Below the pieces are notes generated by a model, which saw only the letters and a program-made list of their open reading frames with translations, was not told the origin of the DNA and made no database searches. Below are positions 1 to 7,804 of a DNA stretch of 13,466 nucleotides, piece by piece; the first letter of the stretch is position 1, and the number at the start of each line of letters is the position of its first letter. The position numbers were made by a program, and so were the translations under genes. The stretch comes from Clostridium sp. Its GTDB lineage: Bacteria; Bacillota; Clostridia; Clostridiales; Clostridiaceae. The stretch is from positions 1-13,466 of the forward strand of contig DPOH01000267.1 of assembly GCA_003539755.1 (NCBI GenBank), written 5' to 3'.

Positions 1-60
1 AAATAATGTTAAAATTAAGTTGAAGTCGCTATATGGTGATTTTTATTAGGAGGAAAATTT

Positions 61-804
61 GTGAATAAAATAGAATTAAATAGTATAAAAAAGAAAAAAG
101 ATTTTTTTGAAATACAAGAGGACAATTATAAAGTGATTTTTACTAATGCTGAACTTGGCAGAAGTTTTAATAGAAATACAGAAGATGGCGTTGCTGAACT
201 AAATTCTTTAGTAGATGAATTTGATTCGAATGAAATAATATATTTGAAGCAGATTCATAGTGATAAAATATTTAGATATGATAAAAAGGATTTACAAAGT
301 ATTAAAGATAATGAAGGTGATGCAATAATTACAAATGAGAAAAATGTAATCATAGGTGTGTTTACTGCAGATTGTGTTCCAGTTATACTTGTTGATGAAG
401 TCAAAGGAGTTAGTGCAGCCATACATAGTGGATGGAAGGGGACTTTTGCCTCTATAACTTATAAGACAATAGAAAGAATGGAAAAAGAATTTAATTGTAA
501 TCCAGTACACATAAAAGCTTACATTGGACCTCATATAAGAAAGTGCTGTTATGAAGTATCGGAAGAATTAAAACAAAAGTTTATTGATGAAAAAACAGAT
601 ATACCTGAATCAACATTATTCTCAGGAAGAAATTTAAATTTGGAATGCTGCATAGTTGATGATTTAAAAAAGGCTGGAGTAAATGATGAGAATATTAATG
701 TTTTAGATTTATGTACTTATTGCTCTGATACAGCTAAATTACATTCATATAGAAAATCAAATGGATCATATGGAAGGATGTTTTCGTTCATAATATTAAA
801 TTAG
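61..804 (+). CDS. pgeF: PgeF/YfiH/YlmD family multicopper-like (laccase-domain) enzyme
   Basis: This is a 247-residue protein of the YfiH/PgeF family. Members of this cytosolic zinc-binding family act on purine nucleosides (phosphorolysis/deamination) and, in E. coli, edit mis-made peptidoglycan precursors. The three zinc ligands are visible: His66 in KQIHSDK, Cys105 in TADCVPVIL and His122 in AIHSGWKGT. The typical C-terminal CTYCSD and SYRKS...GRMFSF elements are present, and the length is normal. The start is GTG at 61, chosen because AGGAGG (49-54) lies six bases upstream. The stop overlaps the ribosome binding site of phoP, so the two are probably cotranscribed; no metabolic link to phosphate control is obvious. 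The family call is secure. The exact substrate cannot be read from sequence. Confidence 0.93.
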   Translation: MNKIELNSIKKKKDFFEIQEDNYKVIFTNAELGRSFNRNTEDGVAELNSLVDEFDSNEIIYLKQIHSDKIFRYDKKDLQSIKDNEGDAIITNEKNVIIGVFTADCVPVILVDEVKGVSAAIHSGWKGTFASITYKTIERMEKEFNCNPVHIKAYIGPHIRKCCYEVSEELKQKFIDEKTDIPESTLFSGRNLNLECCIVDDLKKAGVNDENINVLDLCTYCSDTAKLHSYRKSNGSYGRMFSFIILN

Positions 805-816
805 GGGGAAAGATTT

Positions 817-1521
817 ATGCCTAAAGATAAGATTTTAATAGTAGATGATGAAGAACATATAGTAGAACTTTTAAAATTTAATTTAAATAATGCTGGATAT
901 AATATACTTACAGCTAATGATGGTATAGAGGCTGTTAAGATTGCAAAATCAGAAAAACCAAACCTTGTCTTGCTTGATTTAATGCTTCCAGGATTAGATG
1001 GATTTGATGTATGCAAAGAAATCAAAAGAGAAAAAGAAATGAAAAATACGGCAATAATAATGCTTACAGCTAAAGGGGAAGAATTAGATAAAATATTAGG
1101 CCTTGAACTAGGTGCTGATGACTATATCACTAAGCCATTTTCCGTTAGAGAACTTTTGGCAAGAGTAAAGGCAGTACTTAGAAGATCCAATACATCTAAT
1201 AATGATTCAGAAGAAAAAAGTTACGAATCTAAAAAGTTAAAAGTAGATTTTGAAAGACATGAAGTAATAGTATGTGGTAAAAAGGTTGAGTTGACATTAA
1301 AAGAATTTGAACTTCTACAAATACTTATCAAAAATAAAGGCAAAATTTTAAAAAGAGAAATACTCCTAGATAAAATATGGGGATATGAGTATATAGGTGA
1401 AACTAGAACTGTTGATGTTCATATACGGTATCTAAGAAAGAAAATTGAAGAAGATGATAAGAGGCCTAAATTTATAGAAACTATAAGGGGTGTTGGGTAT
1501 AGATTTAACCCAGAAGAATAA
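817..1521 (+). CDS. phoP: Phosphate response regulator PhoP (OmpR/PhoB family)
   Basis: This 234-residue two-component response regulator is the expected activator of phosphate-starvation genes. The receiver domain (about 4-120) has the acidic pair DD at 10-11, the phospho-acceptor Asp54 (LLDLMLPG), Thr84 and Lys106 (TKPFS). A short linker rich in Ser, Asn and Glu (125-138) leads to an OmpR-type winged-helix DNA-binding domain (about 140-232) with the signature TVDVHIRYLRKKI and the C-terminal wing ETIRGVGYRF. An AGGGGG ribosome binding site at 803-808 overlaps the pgeF stop. phoR starts five bases after its stop. The likely target is the hexamer ladder at 3357-3415 in front of pstS. The PhoP name comes from family resemblance plus the neighbouring phoR and pst operon. 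Confidence 0.93.
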   Translation: MPKDKILIVDDEEHIVELLKFNLNNAGYNILTANDGIEAVKIAKSEKPNLVLLDLMLPGLDGFDVCKEIKREKEMKNTAIIMLTAKGEELDKILGLELGADDYITKPFSVRELLARVKAVLRRSNTSNNDSEEKSYESKKLKVDFERHEVIVCGKKVELTLKEFELLQILIKNKGKILKREILLDKIWGYEYIGETRTVDVHIRYLRKKIEEDDKRPKFIETIRGVGYRFNPEE

Positions 1522-1526
1522 AAATT

Positions 1527-3215
1527 ATGAAGCGAAAAATTATTAATTTAGTAATGGTCATAGTTATATTTGTAGTTCTTTTATTAACATCATCATATAT
1601 ATTATTAAGCAATTATCAGCTTATAAAAAGTACTAAGGATTCGTTAAAAAATTTAAATAATATTATATTGCAATATGGTGATTTTGATGGTAGAGAAATT
1701 GCAATAATGAATGAAATGCGTATAAATGATTCAAAAGTAAGATTTACGTTAATAGATATGGATGGAAACGTATTGTATGATAATGAAGGAGATACTACTA
1801 AAAATCATAGAGATAGATTGGAAGTTAAGGAAGCAATAGAAAATGGGGAAGGTTATACTTCAAGATATAGTGATACTATGAGAGTAAACTATATGTATTA
1901 TGCAACAAAAATTAATAACAATATGATTATAAGAAGTTCAGTGCCAATAAGTACAATTGAAATGCTTACTAATGAGAAGATGAAGTATTATGTATTGCTT
2001 GTAATTATTGTTATAGTATTTTCTTTATGCTTATCTTTAAGATTGATAAGAAAATTTATTGAGCCAGTAAAGGAATTAGAAAGGGTTACTTTTAAAATGG
2101 CTAATGGAGATTATAAAATAAGAGTTAATATACAGAGTGATGATGAACTTGGGGTGCTTGGAAAAAGTTTTAATAATATGGCTGATCAGCTTCAGATTAA
2201 AATACAGGAAGTTATAGAAAAACAGTTTAAGCTAGAGTCAATATTAAAGAGTATGGATAGTGGAGTAATTGCTGTTGATAATGATAATAGAGTTATTTCT
2301 ATAAATCCTTGTGCAGAACTTATTTTAGGAATAAAGAAAAGTATAACAGGGGAATGTATCACAGATTACATAAACGATTATGATATAAATGAATTCATTA
2401 ATAATGACGAAGAAAATGATAAGGAAATTACAATACTTCACCCAATAGAAAGAAATTTAAAAGTTAAAAAATCTGATATAATTGGTGGAATAAATAAATT
2501 TGGGAAAGTTATTAGCTTTCAAGATATAACTGATATGAAAAGAGTTGAGTTAATGAGGACGCAGTTTGTGGCAAATGTATCTCATGAACTTAAAACACCT
2601 CTTACATCAATAAAAGGATTTGCAGAAACGTTAAAAATAGTAGATGATTATGAAACTAGAGAAAAGTTTTTGGACATAATAAATAAAGAAGCAGAGAGGT
2701 TGACTAGACTTATAGATGATATACTTGTTCTGTCTAAGATAGAAAGCAATTTTGTTTGTGATGTTGAAGAATTTTTACCAGGAAAGGTTATTGAAGAGGC
2801 TCTTAATATTGCTAAAAAAACTAACACTGAAAAAATAGTTGAAATTGAATTTAATGATGAAAATGGTGAGTTTATACTGGGAGATAGAGATAAATTTTAT
2901 CAGCTATGTCTAAATTTAATTGAAAATGCTTTAAAATACTCTAAGGAGTTTGGTGGAAAGATTATTATATCAAGCTATAGTAAAAATGGATATTATCATA
3001 TGAAAGTCAGTGATAATGGAATAGGTATTCCTAAAGAAGATATATCTAGAATTTTTGAGAGATTCTACAGAGTAGATAAGTCTAGAAAAAAAGGTGGTAC
3101 AGGATTAGGTCTTGCAATAGTAAAACATATAGTCAAAACATTTAATGGTGAAATTAATGTAAAGAGTGAATTGGGAAAAGGAAGCACTTTTGAAGTTAAA
3201 ATACCTTGTGTGTAA
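1527..3215 (+). CDS. phoR: Phosphate sensor histidine kinase PhoR
   Basis: This is a 562-residue membrane sensor kinase. Domain order: TM helix 1 (about 7-27), an extracytoplasmic region (28-152) of the size of a Cache/PAS-like sensor, TM helix 2 (about 154-173), HAMP (174-226), a PAS domain (about 235-335), HisKA with the phospho-acceptor His353 in NVSHELKTPLTS, and HATPase. ATPase motifs seen are the N box with Asn467 (NLIENALKYS), G1 DNGIG (496-500), F box RIFERFYR and G2 GGTGLGL (523-529). All catalytic motifs are intact. It should phosphorylate PhoP under low phosphate and be restrained by PhoU and the Pst transporter. There is no strong ribosome binding site before the ATG (only AGAAGA inside the phoP end), which suggests translational coupling to phoP. 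Confidence 0.93.
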   Translation: MKRKIINLVMVIVIFVVLLLTSSYILLSNYQLIKSTKDSLKNLNNIILQYGDFDGREIAIMNEMRINDSKVRFTLIDMDGNVLYDNEGDTTKNHRDRLEVKEAIENGEGYTSRYSDTMRVNYMYYATKINNNMIIRSSVPISTIEMLTNEKMKYYVLLVIIVIVFSLCLSLRLIRKFIEPVKELERVTFKMANGDYKIRVNIQSDDELGVLGKSFNNMADQLQIKIQEVIEKQFKLESILKSMDSGVIAVDNDNRVISINPCAELILGIKKSITGECITDYINDYDINEFINNDEENDKEITILHPIERNLKVKKSDIIGGINKFGKVISFQDITDMKRVELMRTQFVANVSHELKTPLTSIKGFAETLKIVDDYETREKFLDIINKEAERLTRLIDDILVLSKIESNFVCDVEEFLPGKVIEEALNIAKKTNTEKIVEIEFNDENGEFILGDRDKFYQLCLNLIENALKYSKEFGGKIIISSYSKNGYYHMKVSDNGIGIPKEDISRIFERFYRVDKSRKKGGTGLGLAIVKHIVKTFNGEINVKSELGKGSTFEVKIPCV

Positions 3216-3235
3216 GGAAAAATACAAAATTGATT

Positions 3236-3268
3236 AAGAAGCAGAATTATAAAGCTGCTTCTTTTTTT
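3236..3268 (+). terminator. Intrinsic terminator after phoR
   Basis: AAGAAGCAG (3236-3244) pairs with CTGCTTCTT (3255-3263), giving a nine-base-pair stem with a ten-base loop followed by a T run through 3268. It lies 20 bases after the phoR stop and separates pgeF-phoP-phoR from the pst operon. Confidence 0.88.
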
Positions 3269-3350
3269 ACGTAAATAACTATTAAATTTTATTTATTAAT
3301 ATGTATGTGGGTAGAAAAACGGTAAAGTTTCAAAGAACATATGATCAGGA

Positions 3351-3376
3351 ACAATGTTAAATTTATTTAACATTGT
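3351..3376. repeat. 26-bp perfect palindrome upstream of pstS
   Basis: ACAATGTTAAAT (3351-3362) and ATTTAACATTGT (3365-3376) are exact reverse complements separated by TT. No T run follows, so it is unlikely to be a terminator. It overlaps the first two hexamers of the putative PhoP ladder and presents a TTAACA-type half-site on each strand, which suggests a protein-binding site. Confidence 0.8.
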
Positions 3377-3415
3377 CCTAATATTAATTAACATATATCT
3401 AATAATCTATTAACC
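3357..3415 (+). promoter_or_regulatory. Putative PhoP-box array controlling the pst operon
   Basis: Six hexamers recur with a 10-11 base period: TTAAAT (3357), TTAACA (3367), CTAATA (3378), TTAACA (3388), CTAATA (3399) and TTAACC (3410). Gram-positive PhoP binds direct repeats of TT(A/C/T)ACA-like hexamers spaced by about five bases, so a ladder of this type before pstS fits a Pho-regulon activation site. The three best copies are 21 and 22 bases apart, on one face of the helix. Binding is inferred; the repeats and their spacing are seen directly. Confidence 0.72.
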
Positions 3416-3433
3416 CAATGAGTTTATTATAAA
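3410..3433 (+). promoter_or_regulatory. Probable pst operon promoter (-10 region, PhoP-dependent)
   Basis: A -10-like element TATAAA sits at 3428-3433 (overlapping TATTAT at 3425-3430). No TTGACA-like -35 lies at proper spacing. The -35 position is covered by the last hexamer TTAACC (3410-3415), as expected for an activator-dependent promoter. The leader to pstS would be about 55-60 bases. Confidence 0.45.
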
Positions 3434-3497
3434 AGTGAAAGGAAAAAGCAAGAAAAAGAATTAAATAATAAGTAATTTATTAATAGAAGGAACATTA

Positions 3498-4412
3498 ATG
3501 AAAAAAAGAAGTTTAAAACTAATAGTAAGTGCTTTACTAGTAACAGTAATTGGAGGAGCAATGATAGGTTGTGGGAATAACAATCAGAGTGCTAATGGAA
3601 ATGCACAAGAAAGTGTAAGCGGATTAATAACAGTGAGTGGATCTTCGGCTTTATTACCATTAATGGAACAATCTATTGAAAAATTTAATAAAGAAAATCC
3701 AAATATTGAAATAAATGCTCAGGCTGGTGGTTCAGGAACAGGACTTACACAAGTTTCAGAAGGAACAGTTGATATAGGAAATTCAGATGTATTTGCAGAA
3801 GAAAAACTTGATGAAGATAAGGCAAAGGAACTTGTAGACCATAAAGTTGTAGCTCAAGGATTTGCTGTTACAGTAAGTAAATCACTTGGGATAGATGATT
3901 TAACAAAAGATCAGATTAAAGATATATTTTCAGGCAAAATTAAAAATTGGAATGAAATAAAAAAAACTGATGGAACAACAGGTCCAGATAAAGAAATATT
4001 GATAATTCATAGAACAAGTGGATCAGGAACTAGGGCTACTTTTGAAAAGACAATTTTAGATGGAGATAAGACTTTAGAAAATGATTCTATTGGAGTAACA
4101 CAGGATTCTAATGGTGCAGTTCTATCAGCTATGAAGCAGAATGATGGTGCAATAAGTTATTTAGGACTTGCATATATGAATACAGCAGAAGCTAAGGAAG
4201 TAATAACTCCAGTTAAGATAAATGGTGTAAGCGATGATGAAGCTAATATCAAAAATGGTTCATATCCATTCTGGTCATATGGTCATATGTATACAAAAGG
4301 TGAACCCAATGAAGCAGCTAAATTATTTATAGATTTCATATCAAGCGATGAAAATAAAGATAGTTTAAGCAGTTTGGGATTTATCTCAGGGGCAGACATA
4401 AAAGAAAAATAG
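3498..4412 (+). CDS. pstS: Phosphate-binding lipoprotein PstS
   Basis: This 304-residue substrate-binding protein belongs to the phosphate ABC transporter. A lipoprotein signal peptide (MKKRSLKLIV..., hydrophobic 8-23) ends in the lipobox MIGC with Cys25, so the mature protein should be anchored on the outer face of the membrane. A short Asn/Ser/Gly-rich tether (26-42) follows. The PstS phosphate-binding segments are present: VSGSSALLPLM (47-56), AGGSGTGLTQ (76-85) with TVDIGNSDVF after it, and HRTSGSGTRATFEKT (171-185). GAAGGA at 3486-3491 is a good ribosome binding site. It is the first gene of the pst operon, twelve bases before pstC. Nothing in it looks damaged, in contrast with pstC and pstB. 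Confidence 0.95.
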   Translation: MKKRSLKLIVSALLVTVIGGAMIGCGNNNQSANGNAQESVSGLITVSGSSALLPLMEQSIEKFNKENPNIEINAQAGGSGTGLTQVSEGTVDIGNSDVFAEEKLDEDKAKELVDHKVVAQGFAVTVSKSLGIDDLTKDQIKDIFSGKIKNWNEIKKTDGTTGPDKEILIIHRTSGSGTRATFEKTILDGDKTLENDSIGVTQDSNGAVLSAMKQNDGAISYLGLAYMNTAEAKEVITPVKINGVSDDEANIKNGSYPFWSYGHMYTKGEPNEAAKLFIDFISSDENKDSLSSLGFISGADIKEK

Positions 4413-4424
4413 AAGGATTAAAGG

Positions 4425-5326
4425 ATGATTAAGATGGAAAAAAGAAGTTTTAAGGAGAGGCTACAAAATGAATATTTGGGCCAGGGATTTGCAAGGTTAT
4501 GTGGAATACTGATAATATTAATAACCTTATCTATAATAATATTTATAATTTCAAAGGGTATAAAGTTATTTACTCAGGATGGTTATAGTATTGGACAATT
4601 TCTATTTGAGAATAACTGGAAACTAAATCAAGGTGGTGAGCCGTCCTTTGGTGCTCTTGCTTTCATCTTAGGTTCAACATTGGTATCTGTAGGTGCAGTA
4701 ATAATAAGTGCACCTATAGCCGTTTCTTTGGCTGTTTTTGTAAATGTAATATCAAAAAAAGTTGGTTTGAAAATTATTAAGCCAGTATTGGAAATTTTAG
4801 TTGGAATACCATCAGTGGTATATGGATGGGTGGGTATTTCAGTATTAGTCCCATTTATAAAAAATAACTTTGGTGGAATGGGATTTTCATTACTTGCAGG
4901 AATTTTAGTACTTTCACTTATGATTTTACCTACAATTGCAACACTATCAATTGATACAATAAAGACAATTCCTCAGGATCATATAGAAGCTTCTTATGGG
5001 CTAGGAGCTACAAGATGGCAGACAATTTATAGGGTTATAGTACCAGAAGCAAAGTCGGGAATTCTTACAGGAATAGTACTTGGAATAGCAAGAGCTTTTG
5101 GTGAAGCATTAGCAGTTCAGATGGTTATAGGTAATACAGTAAGAATACCAGACAATATTTTCTCTTCGATGGCCACACTTACGAGTGTTATTACTATGGA
5201 TATGGCAAATACAGTAGGGGAACAGTATGGAATGATGCATTATGGGCTTTAGCTTTAATATTGCTTATTATTTCATTTATATTCATAGTTTTAGTTAGAA
5301 TGATTGAGATAAGGAGTGACAGATAG
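4425..5326 (+). pseudogene. pstC: Phosphate ABC transporter permease PstC, frameshifted near the 3' end
   Basis: PstC is one of the two membrane subunits forming the phosphate channel. The open frame runs 4425-5252 (275 residues) and contains the permease (EAA) loop EASYGLGATRWQTIYRVIVP at about 188-207 followed by GIARAFGEALAVQMVIGN. It then ends abruptly in the non-family tail EQYGMMHYGL. From 5222 the -1 frame reads TVWNDALWALALILL and on through a hydrophobic helix to IEIRSDR, with a stop at 5324-5326. That is the usual PstC C-terminus and final membrane helix. One missing G in the GGGG run (5217-5220) explains the break; restored, the product would be 300 residues. The restored stop overlaps the pstA GTG, normal operon packing. 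ATG 4425 has GAAGG at 4412-4416; ATG 4434 is an alternative start. Either a real inactivating deletion or a sequencing error. Confidence 0.9.
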
Positions 5327-6207
5327 TGAATGCAAAAAGAGCGGATAAGATTGCAATAACTGTTTTCTATATAATAAGTGTTTTTATTGTTGTGCTACTT
5401 GGTGCATTTATTGCTTATATATTATACAAAGGTGGCGCAATGCTAAAGCCTTCATTTTTATTTGGAAAGCCTAAATTAACAGGCGCAGGTGGAGGAATAG
5501 GACCACAGTTATTTAATTCATTCTATATACTTGTAATATCATTGATTATTACAGTACCTATTGGAATTGGTGCAGGTATATATTTAGCAGAATATGCAAA
5601 GCAGGGACCAATTCTTAATTTTATAAGAATGTGTCTTGAAACAATGTCATCTCTTCCATCAATAGTAATAGGTATGTTTGGAATGCTGGTTTTTGTAAAC
5701 ATGGCAGGATGGGGATATTCAGTGCTAGCTGGAGCACTATCTGTAAGTATTTTAAATATACCATCAATGACCAAAATATCAGAAAATGCTATTAGAGCTA
5801 CAAGCAAGAAAGTAAAGGAAGCTTCCCTTGGACTAGGAGCTACAAAATGGCAGACACTAATGAGACTTACAGTACCAAGTGCTATGGCAGAAATAATAAC
5901 AGGAATAATACTTGCAGCAGGAAGAATATTTGGGGAGGCTGCAGCATTTTTATATACAGCAGGATTGAGTTCGAAAAATTTGAACTTCAACAGCATAAGC
6001 TTGACAGGAAATTCAGCTTTTTCTCTATTCAGACCAGCAGAAACATTGGCAGTTCATATATGGAAATTAAATTCAGAAGGAATAGTTGTGGATGCAGTTC
6101 AGATTGCTAATGGAACGGTTGCAGTACTCATAATATCAGTACTTTTATTCAATATAGTTGCAAAGTTAATTGGACATAAATTGGTTAAAGCATACAGTGG
6201 AAAATAG
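5326..6207 (+). CDS. pstA: Phosphate ABC transporter permease PstA
   Basis: This is the 293-residue second channel subunit of the phosphate importer and an integral membrane protein. Hydrophobic helices lie at about 10-34, 65-88, 112-126, 131-148, 186-212 and 262-283. The ABC permease EAA loop reads EASLGLGATKWQTLMRLTVP (165-184) and contacts PstB, followed by the PstA-typical GRIFGEAAAFLYTAG (199-213). The length matches the family. The start is GTG at 5326, sharing a base with the restored pstC stop (TAGTG), with AAGGAG at 5311-5316 as ribosome binding site. Translation is probably coupled to full-length pstC, so the pstC frameshift, which ends translation about 70 bases earlier, could also lower PstA synthesis. 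Confidence 0.94.
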   Translation: MNAKRADKIAITVFYIISVFIVVLLGAFIAYILYKGGAMLKPSFLFGKPKLTGAGGGIGPQLFNSFYILVISLIITVPIGIGAGIYLAEYAKQGPILNFIRMCLETMSSLPSIVIGMFGMLVFVNMAGWGYSVLAGALSVSILNIPSMTKISENAIRATSKKVKEASLGLGATKWQTLMRLTVPSAMAEIITGIILAAGRIFGEAAAFLYTAGLSSKNLNFNSISLTGNSAFSLFRPAETLAVHIWKLNSEGIVVDAVQIANGTVAVLIISVLLFNIVAKLIGHKLVKAYSGK

Positions 6208-6216
6208 GAGGAATTT

Positions 6217-6969
6217 ATGAATAACATAATAGAAACTAGAAATTTAAATTTATATTATGGAGAAAAGCAGGCTCTAAAAAATATAAATATGAGTATAAAT
6301 AAAAATGAAGTTACTGCGCTTATAGGTCCTTCAGGCTGTGGCAAGTTGACTTTTTTAAGAACTATTAACAGGATGAACGATTTAATTGATATTGTAAAAA
6401 TTGATGGTGAAGTTCTGTTTGAAGGAAAAGATATATATAAGGATTATGATGAAATTCATTTGAGAAAAAGAATAGGGATGGTGTTCCAAAGACCTAATCC
6501 ATTTCCTATGTCAATTTATAATAATATTGCTTATGGGCCAAAGATTCATGGTATAAGAAATAAAGCTCAGCTTGATGAAATAGTTGAAAAAAGTTTAAAA
6601 GGAGCTGCTTTATGGGAAGAAACAAAAGATAGGCTTAAGGATAGTGCTATTGGAATGTCTGGAGGGCAGCAACAGAGGTTGTGTATAGCAAGAACTCTTG
6701 CAGTCTCTCCTGAAGTAATTCTAATGGATGAACCTACATCAGCATTAGATCCTATTTCCACTGCAAAAATGGAAGAGCTTATGGATGAACTTAAAAAGAA
6801 ATATACAGTAATAATTGTAACTCATAATATGCAGCAGGCAGGAAGAATTGCAGATAAGACAGCATTTTTCTTAAATGGAGAAGTTATTGAATTTGGAAAG
6901 ACAGATGATATTTTTTATAAGCCTAAAGATAAAAGAACGGAAGACTATATAACTGGAAGATTTGGATAA
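6217..6969 (+). CDS. pstB: Phosphate ABC transporter ATPase PstB with altered Walker A
   Basis: This 250-residue cytoplasmic ATPase subunit powers phosphate import. Motifs in order are the Walker A region GPSGCGKLT (37-45), Q-loop VFQRPNPFPMS (Gln91), signature MSGGQQQR (147-154), Walker B VILMDEP (167-173), D-loop SALD (175-178) and switch His203 (VTHNMQQ). The family consensus is GPSGCGKST. Here residue 44 is Leu (TTG at 6346-6348) where a Ser or Thr that coordinates Mg-ATP is nearly invariant; one C-to-T change from TCG would give it. ATP hydrolysis is expected to be severely impaired if the call is real. Everything else is intact and the length is normal. AGGAGG at 6206-6211 overlaps the pstA stop. 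The PstB identity is secure (GPSGCGK..FLRTINRMND and FQRPNPFP are characteristic). Confidence 0.94.
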   Translation: MNNIIETRNLNLYYGEKQALKNINMSINKNEVTALIGPSGCGKLTFLRTINRMNDLIDIVKIDGEVLFEGKDIYKDYDEIHLRKRIGMVFQRPNPFPMSIYNNIAYGPKIHGIRNKAQLDEIVEKSLKGAALWEETKDRLKDSAIGMSGGQQQRLCIARTLAVSPEVILMDEPTSALDPISTAKMEELMDELKKKYTVIIVTHNMQQAGRIADKTAFFLNGEVIEFGKTDDIFYKPKDKRTEDYITGRFG

Positions 6970-7003
6970 AAGAGAAATTAAATTAAAAGTGAGGGGATTA
7001 ATA

Positions 7004-7666
7004 ATGGTAAGGCAATTACAGGATGCCAGAGTTAAAAATATTACTAAAAGATTAATAGATATGACTAGTTTTGTTGAAAAGCAGATTTATGAAAGCATGA
7101 TTGCATTAAAGAATGATGATATACAAAAGGCTGAAGAAATCATAAAGAATGATGATATTATTGATAATATGCAGAAAGAAATTGAAGAAGACTGTATTAA
7201 GTTTATAGCAACAGAACAACCTCTTGCTGAAGACTTAAGGCGTGTATTTACAACATCAAAAATAGTTACTGATTTAGAACGAATGGCAGATCATGCAGTT
7301 GATATATGCAAGATAACCAAAAGGATAAATAGAAGTCTAAAAGTTTTTAATGGAGATATTGAGCAACTATTTGAAATGGAAATGAAAGTACGTAGTATGA
7401 TAAAGCAATCTATAGAAGTGTATTTGCAAAATGATGTTGATAAAGCATACAAAATTTGTGAAGAAGATGATAAGGTAGATGTTTTGTATAAATCATTATT
7501 TGAAAATATGATAAAAAGAATTCATGAAAAAGAAGATTTAATTAATGATGGAACACAGCTACTATTTATAATTAAATATTTAGAAAGAATAGCTGATCAT
7601 GTTACAAATATTTGTGAATGGACTATTTTTTCTAGAAAAGGCATTTATGTTGATTTAAATGAATAA
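7004..7666 (+). CDS. phoU: Phosphate transport/signalling regulator PhoU
   Basis: PhoU is a cytoplasmic helical protein that couples Pst transporter state to PhoR and damps the Pho response. The product is 220 residues if it starts at ATG 7004, which has GAGGGG at 6991-6996 seven bases upstream. The frame opens upstream to a TTG at 6962 inside pstB, but that start has no ribosome binding site and would add 14 residues not expected of the family. Two PhoU repeats are visible, each with the E/DxxxD-type metal-cluster motif: TDLERMADHAVDI (89-101) and KYLERIADHVTNICEW (191-206). It is the last gene of the pst operon, 34 bases after pstB and followed by a terminator. It is intact. Confidence 0.93.
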   Translation: MVRQLQDARVKNITKRLIDMTSFVEKQIYESMIALKNDDIQKAEEIIKNDDIIDNMQKEIEEDCIKFIATEQPLAEDLRRVFTTSKIVTDLERMADHAVDICKITKRINRSLKVFNGDIEQLFEMEMKVRSMIKQSIEVYLQNDVDKAYKICEEDDKVDVLYKSLFENMIKRIHEKEDLINDGTQLLFIIKYLERIADHVTNICEWTIFSRKGIYVDLNE

Positions 7667-7676
7667 GTGAGAATTT

Positions 7677-7712
7677 AATCCTTTAAATAATATGATTTTA
7701 AAGGATTTTTTT
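7677..7712 (+). terminator. Intrinsic terminator of the pst-phoU operon
   Basis: AATCCTTTAAA (7677-7687) pairs with TTTAAAGGATT (7697-7707), a perfect eleven-base-pair stem with a nine-base loop, ending in a T run to 7712. It lies ten bases after the phoU stop. Confidence 0.9.
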
Positions 7713-7740
7713 GTGTGCTTAGCACACTATCAGGCAATAA
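7713..7740 (+). repeat. Post-terminator short repeat, copy 1
   Basis: Directly after the terminator T run lies GTGTGCTTAGCACAC, a perfect six-base-pair hairpin with loop TTA, then a short spacer and GGCAATAA. The same framework, GTGTGC(C/T)TAGCA ... GGCAATAA, recurs at 8996-9017, again just after a terminator. The segment from 7741 to the promoter at about 7805 holds nothing else I can support. Confidence 0.55.
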
Positions 7741-7804
7741 AAAAGAATCTGTATATAACTTTTGAAAGTAACAGAAACACATAGTCTGCAAAGTAGATTT
7801 TTAA

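Noticed and set aside
1..60. Possible Pho box (TTAAAA at 9, TTGAAG at 20) or promoter before pgeF
   Set aside because: The matches are weak and only two hexamers long; a -10 would collide with the ribosome binding site at 49-54, and the upstream sequence is cut off by the window.
5523..5996. 157-codon minus-strand frame opposite pstA
   Set aside because: It is antisense to a clear membrane protein gene with intact motifs; long shadow frames are expected opposite hydrophobic coding regions.
6962..7003. Upstream TTG start extending PhoU by 14 residues into pstB
   Set aside because: It has no ribosome binding site and overlaps pstB, while ATG 7004 has GAGGGG at ideal distance and gives the usual family length.
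7783..7803. Small hairpin TCTGC-AAA-GTAGA followed by Ts, possible second terminator or small RNA end
   Set aside because: The stem is only five pairs with one G-U; it is too weak to call without transcript data.
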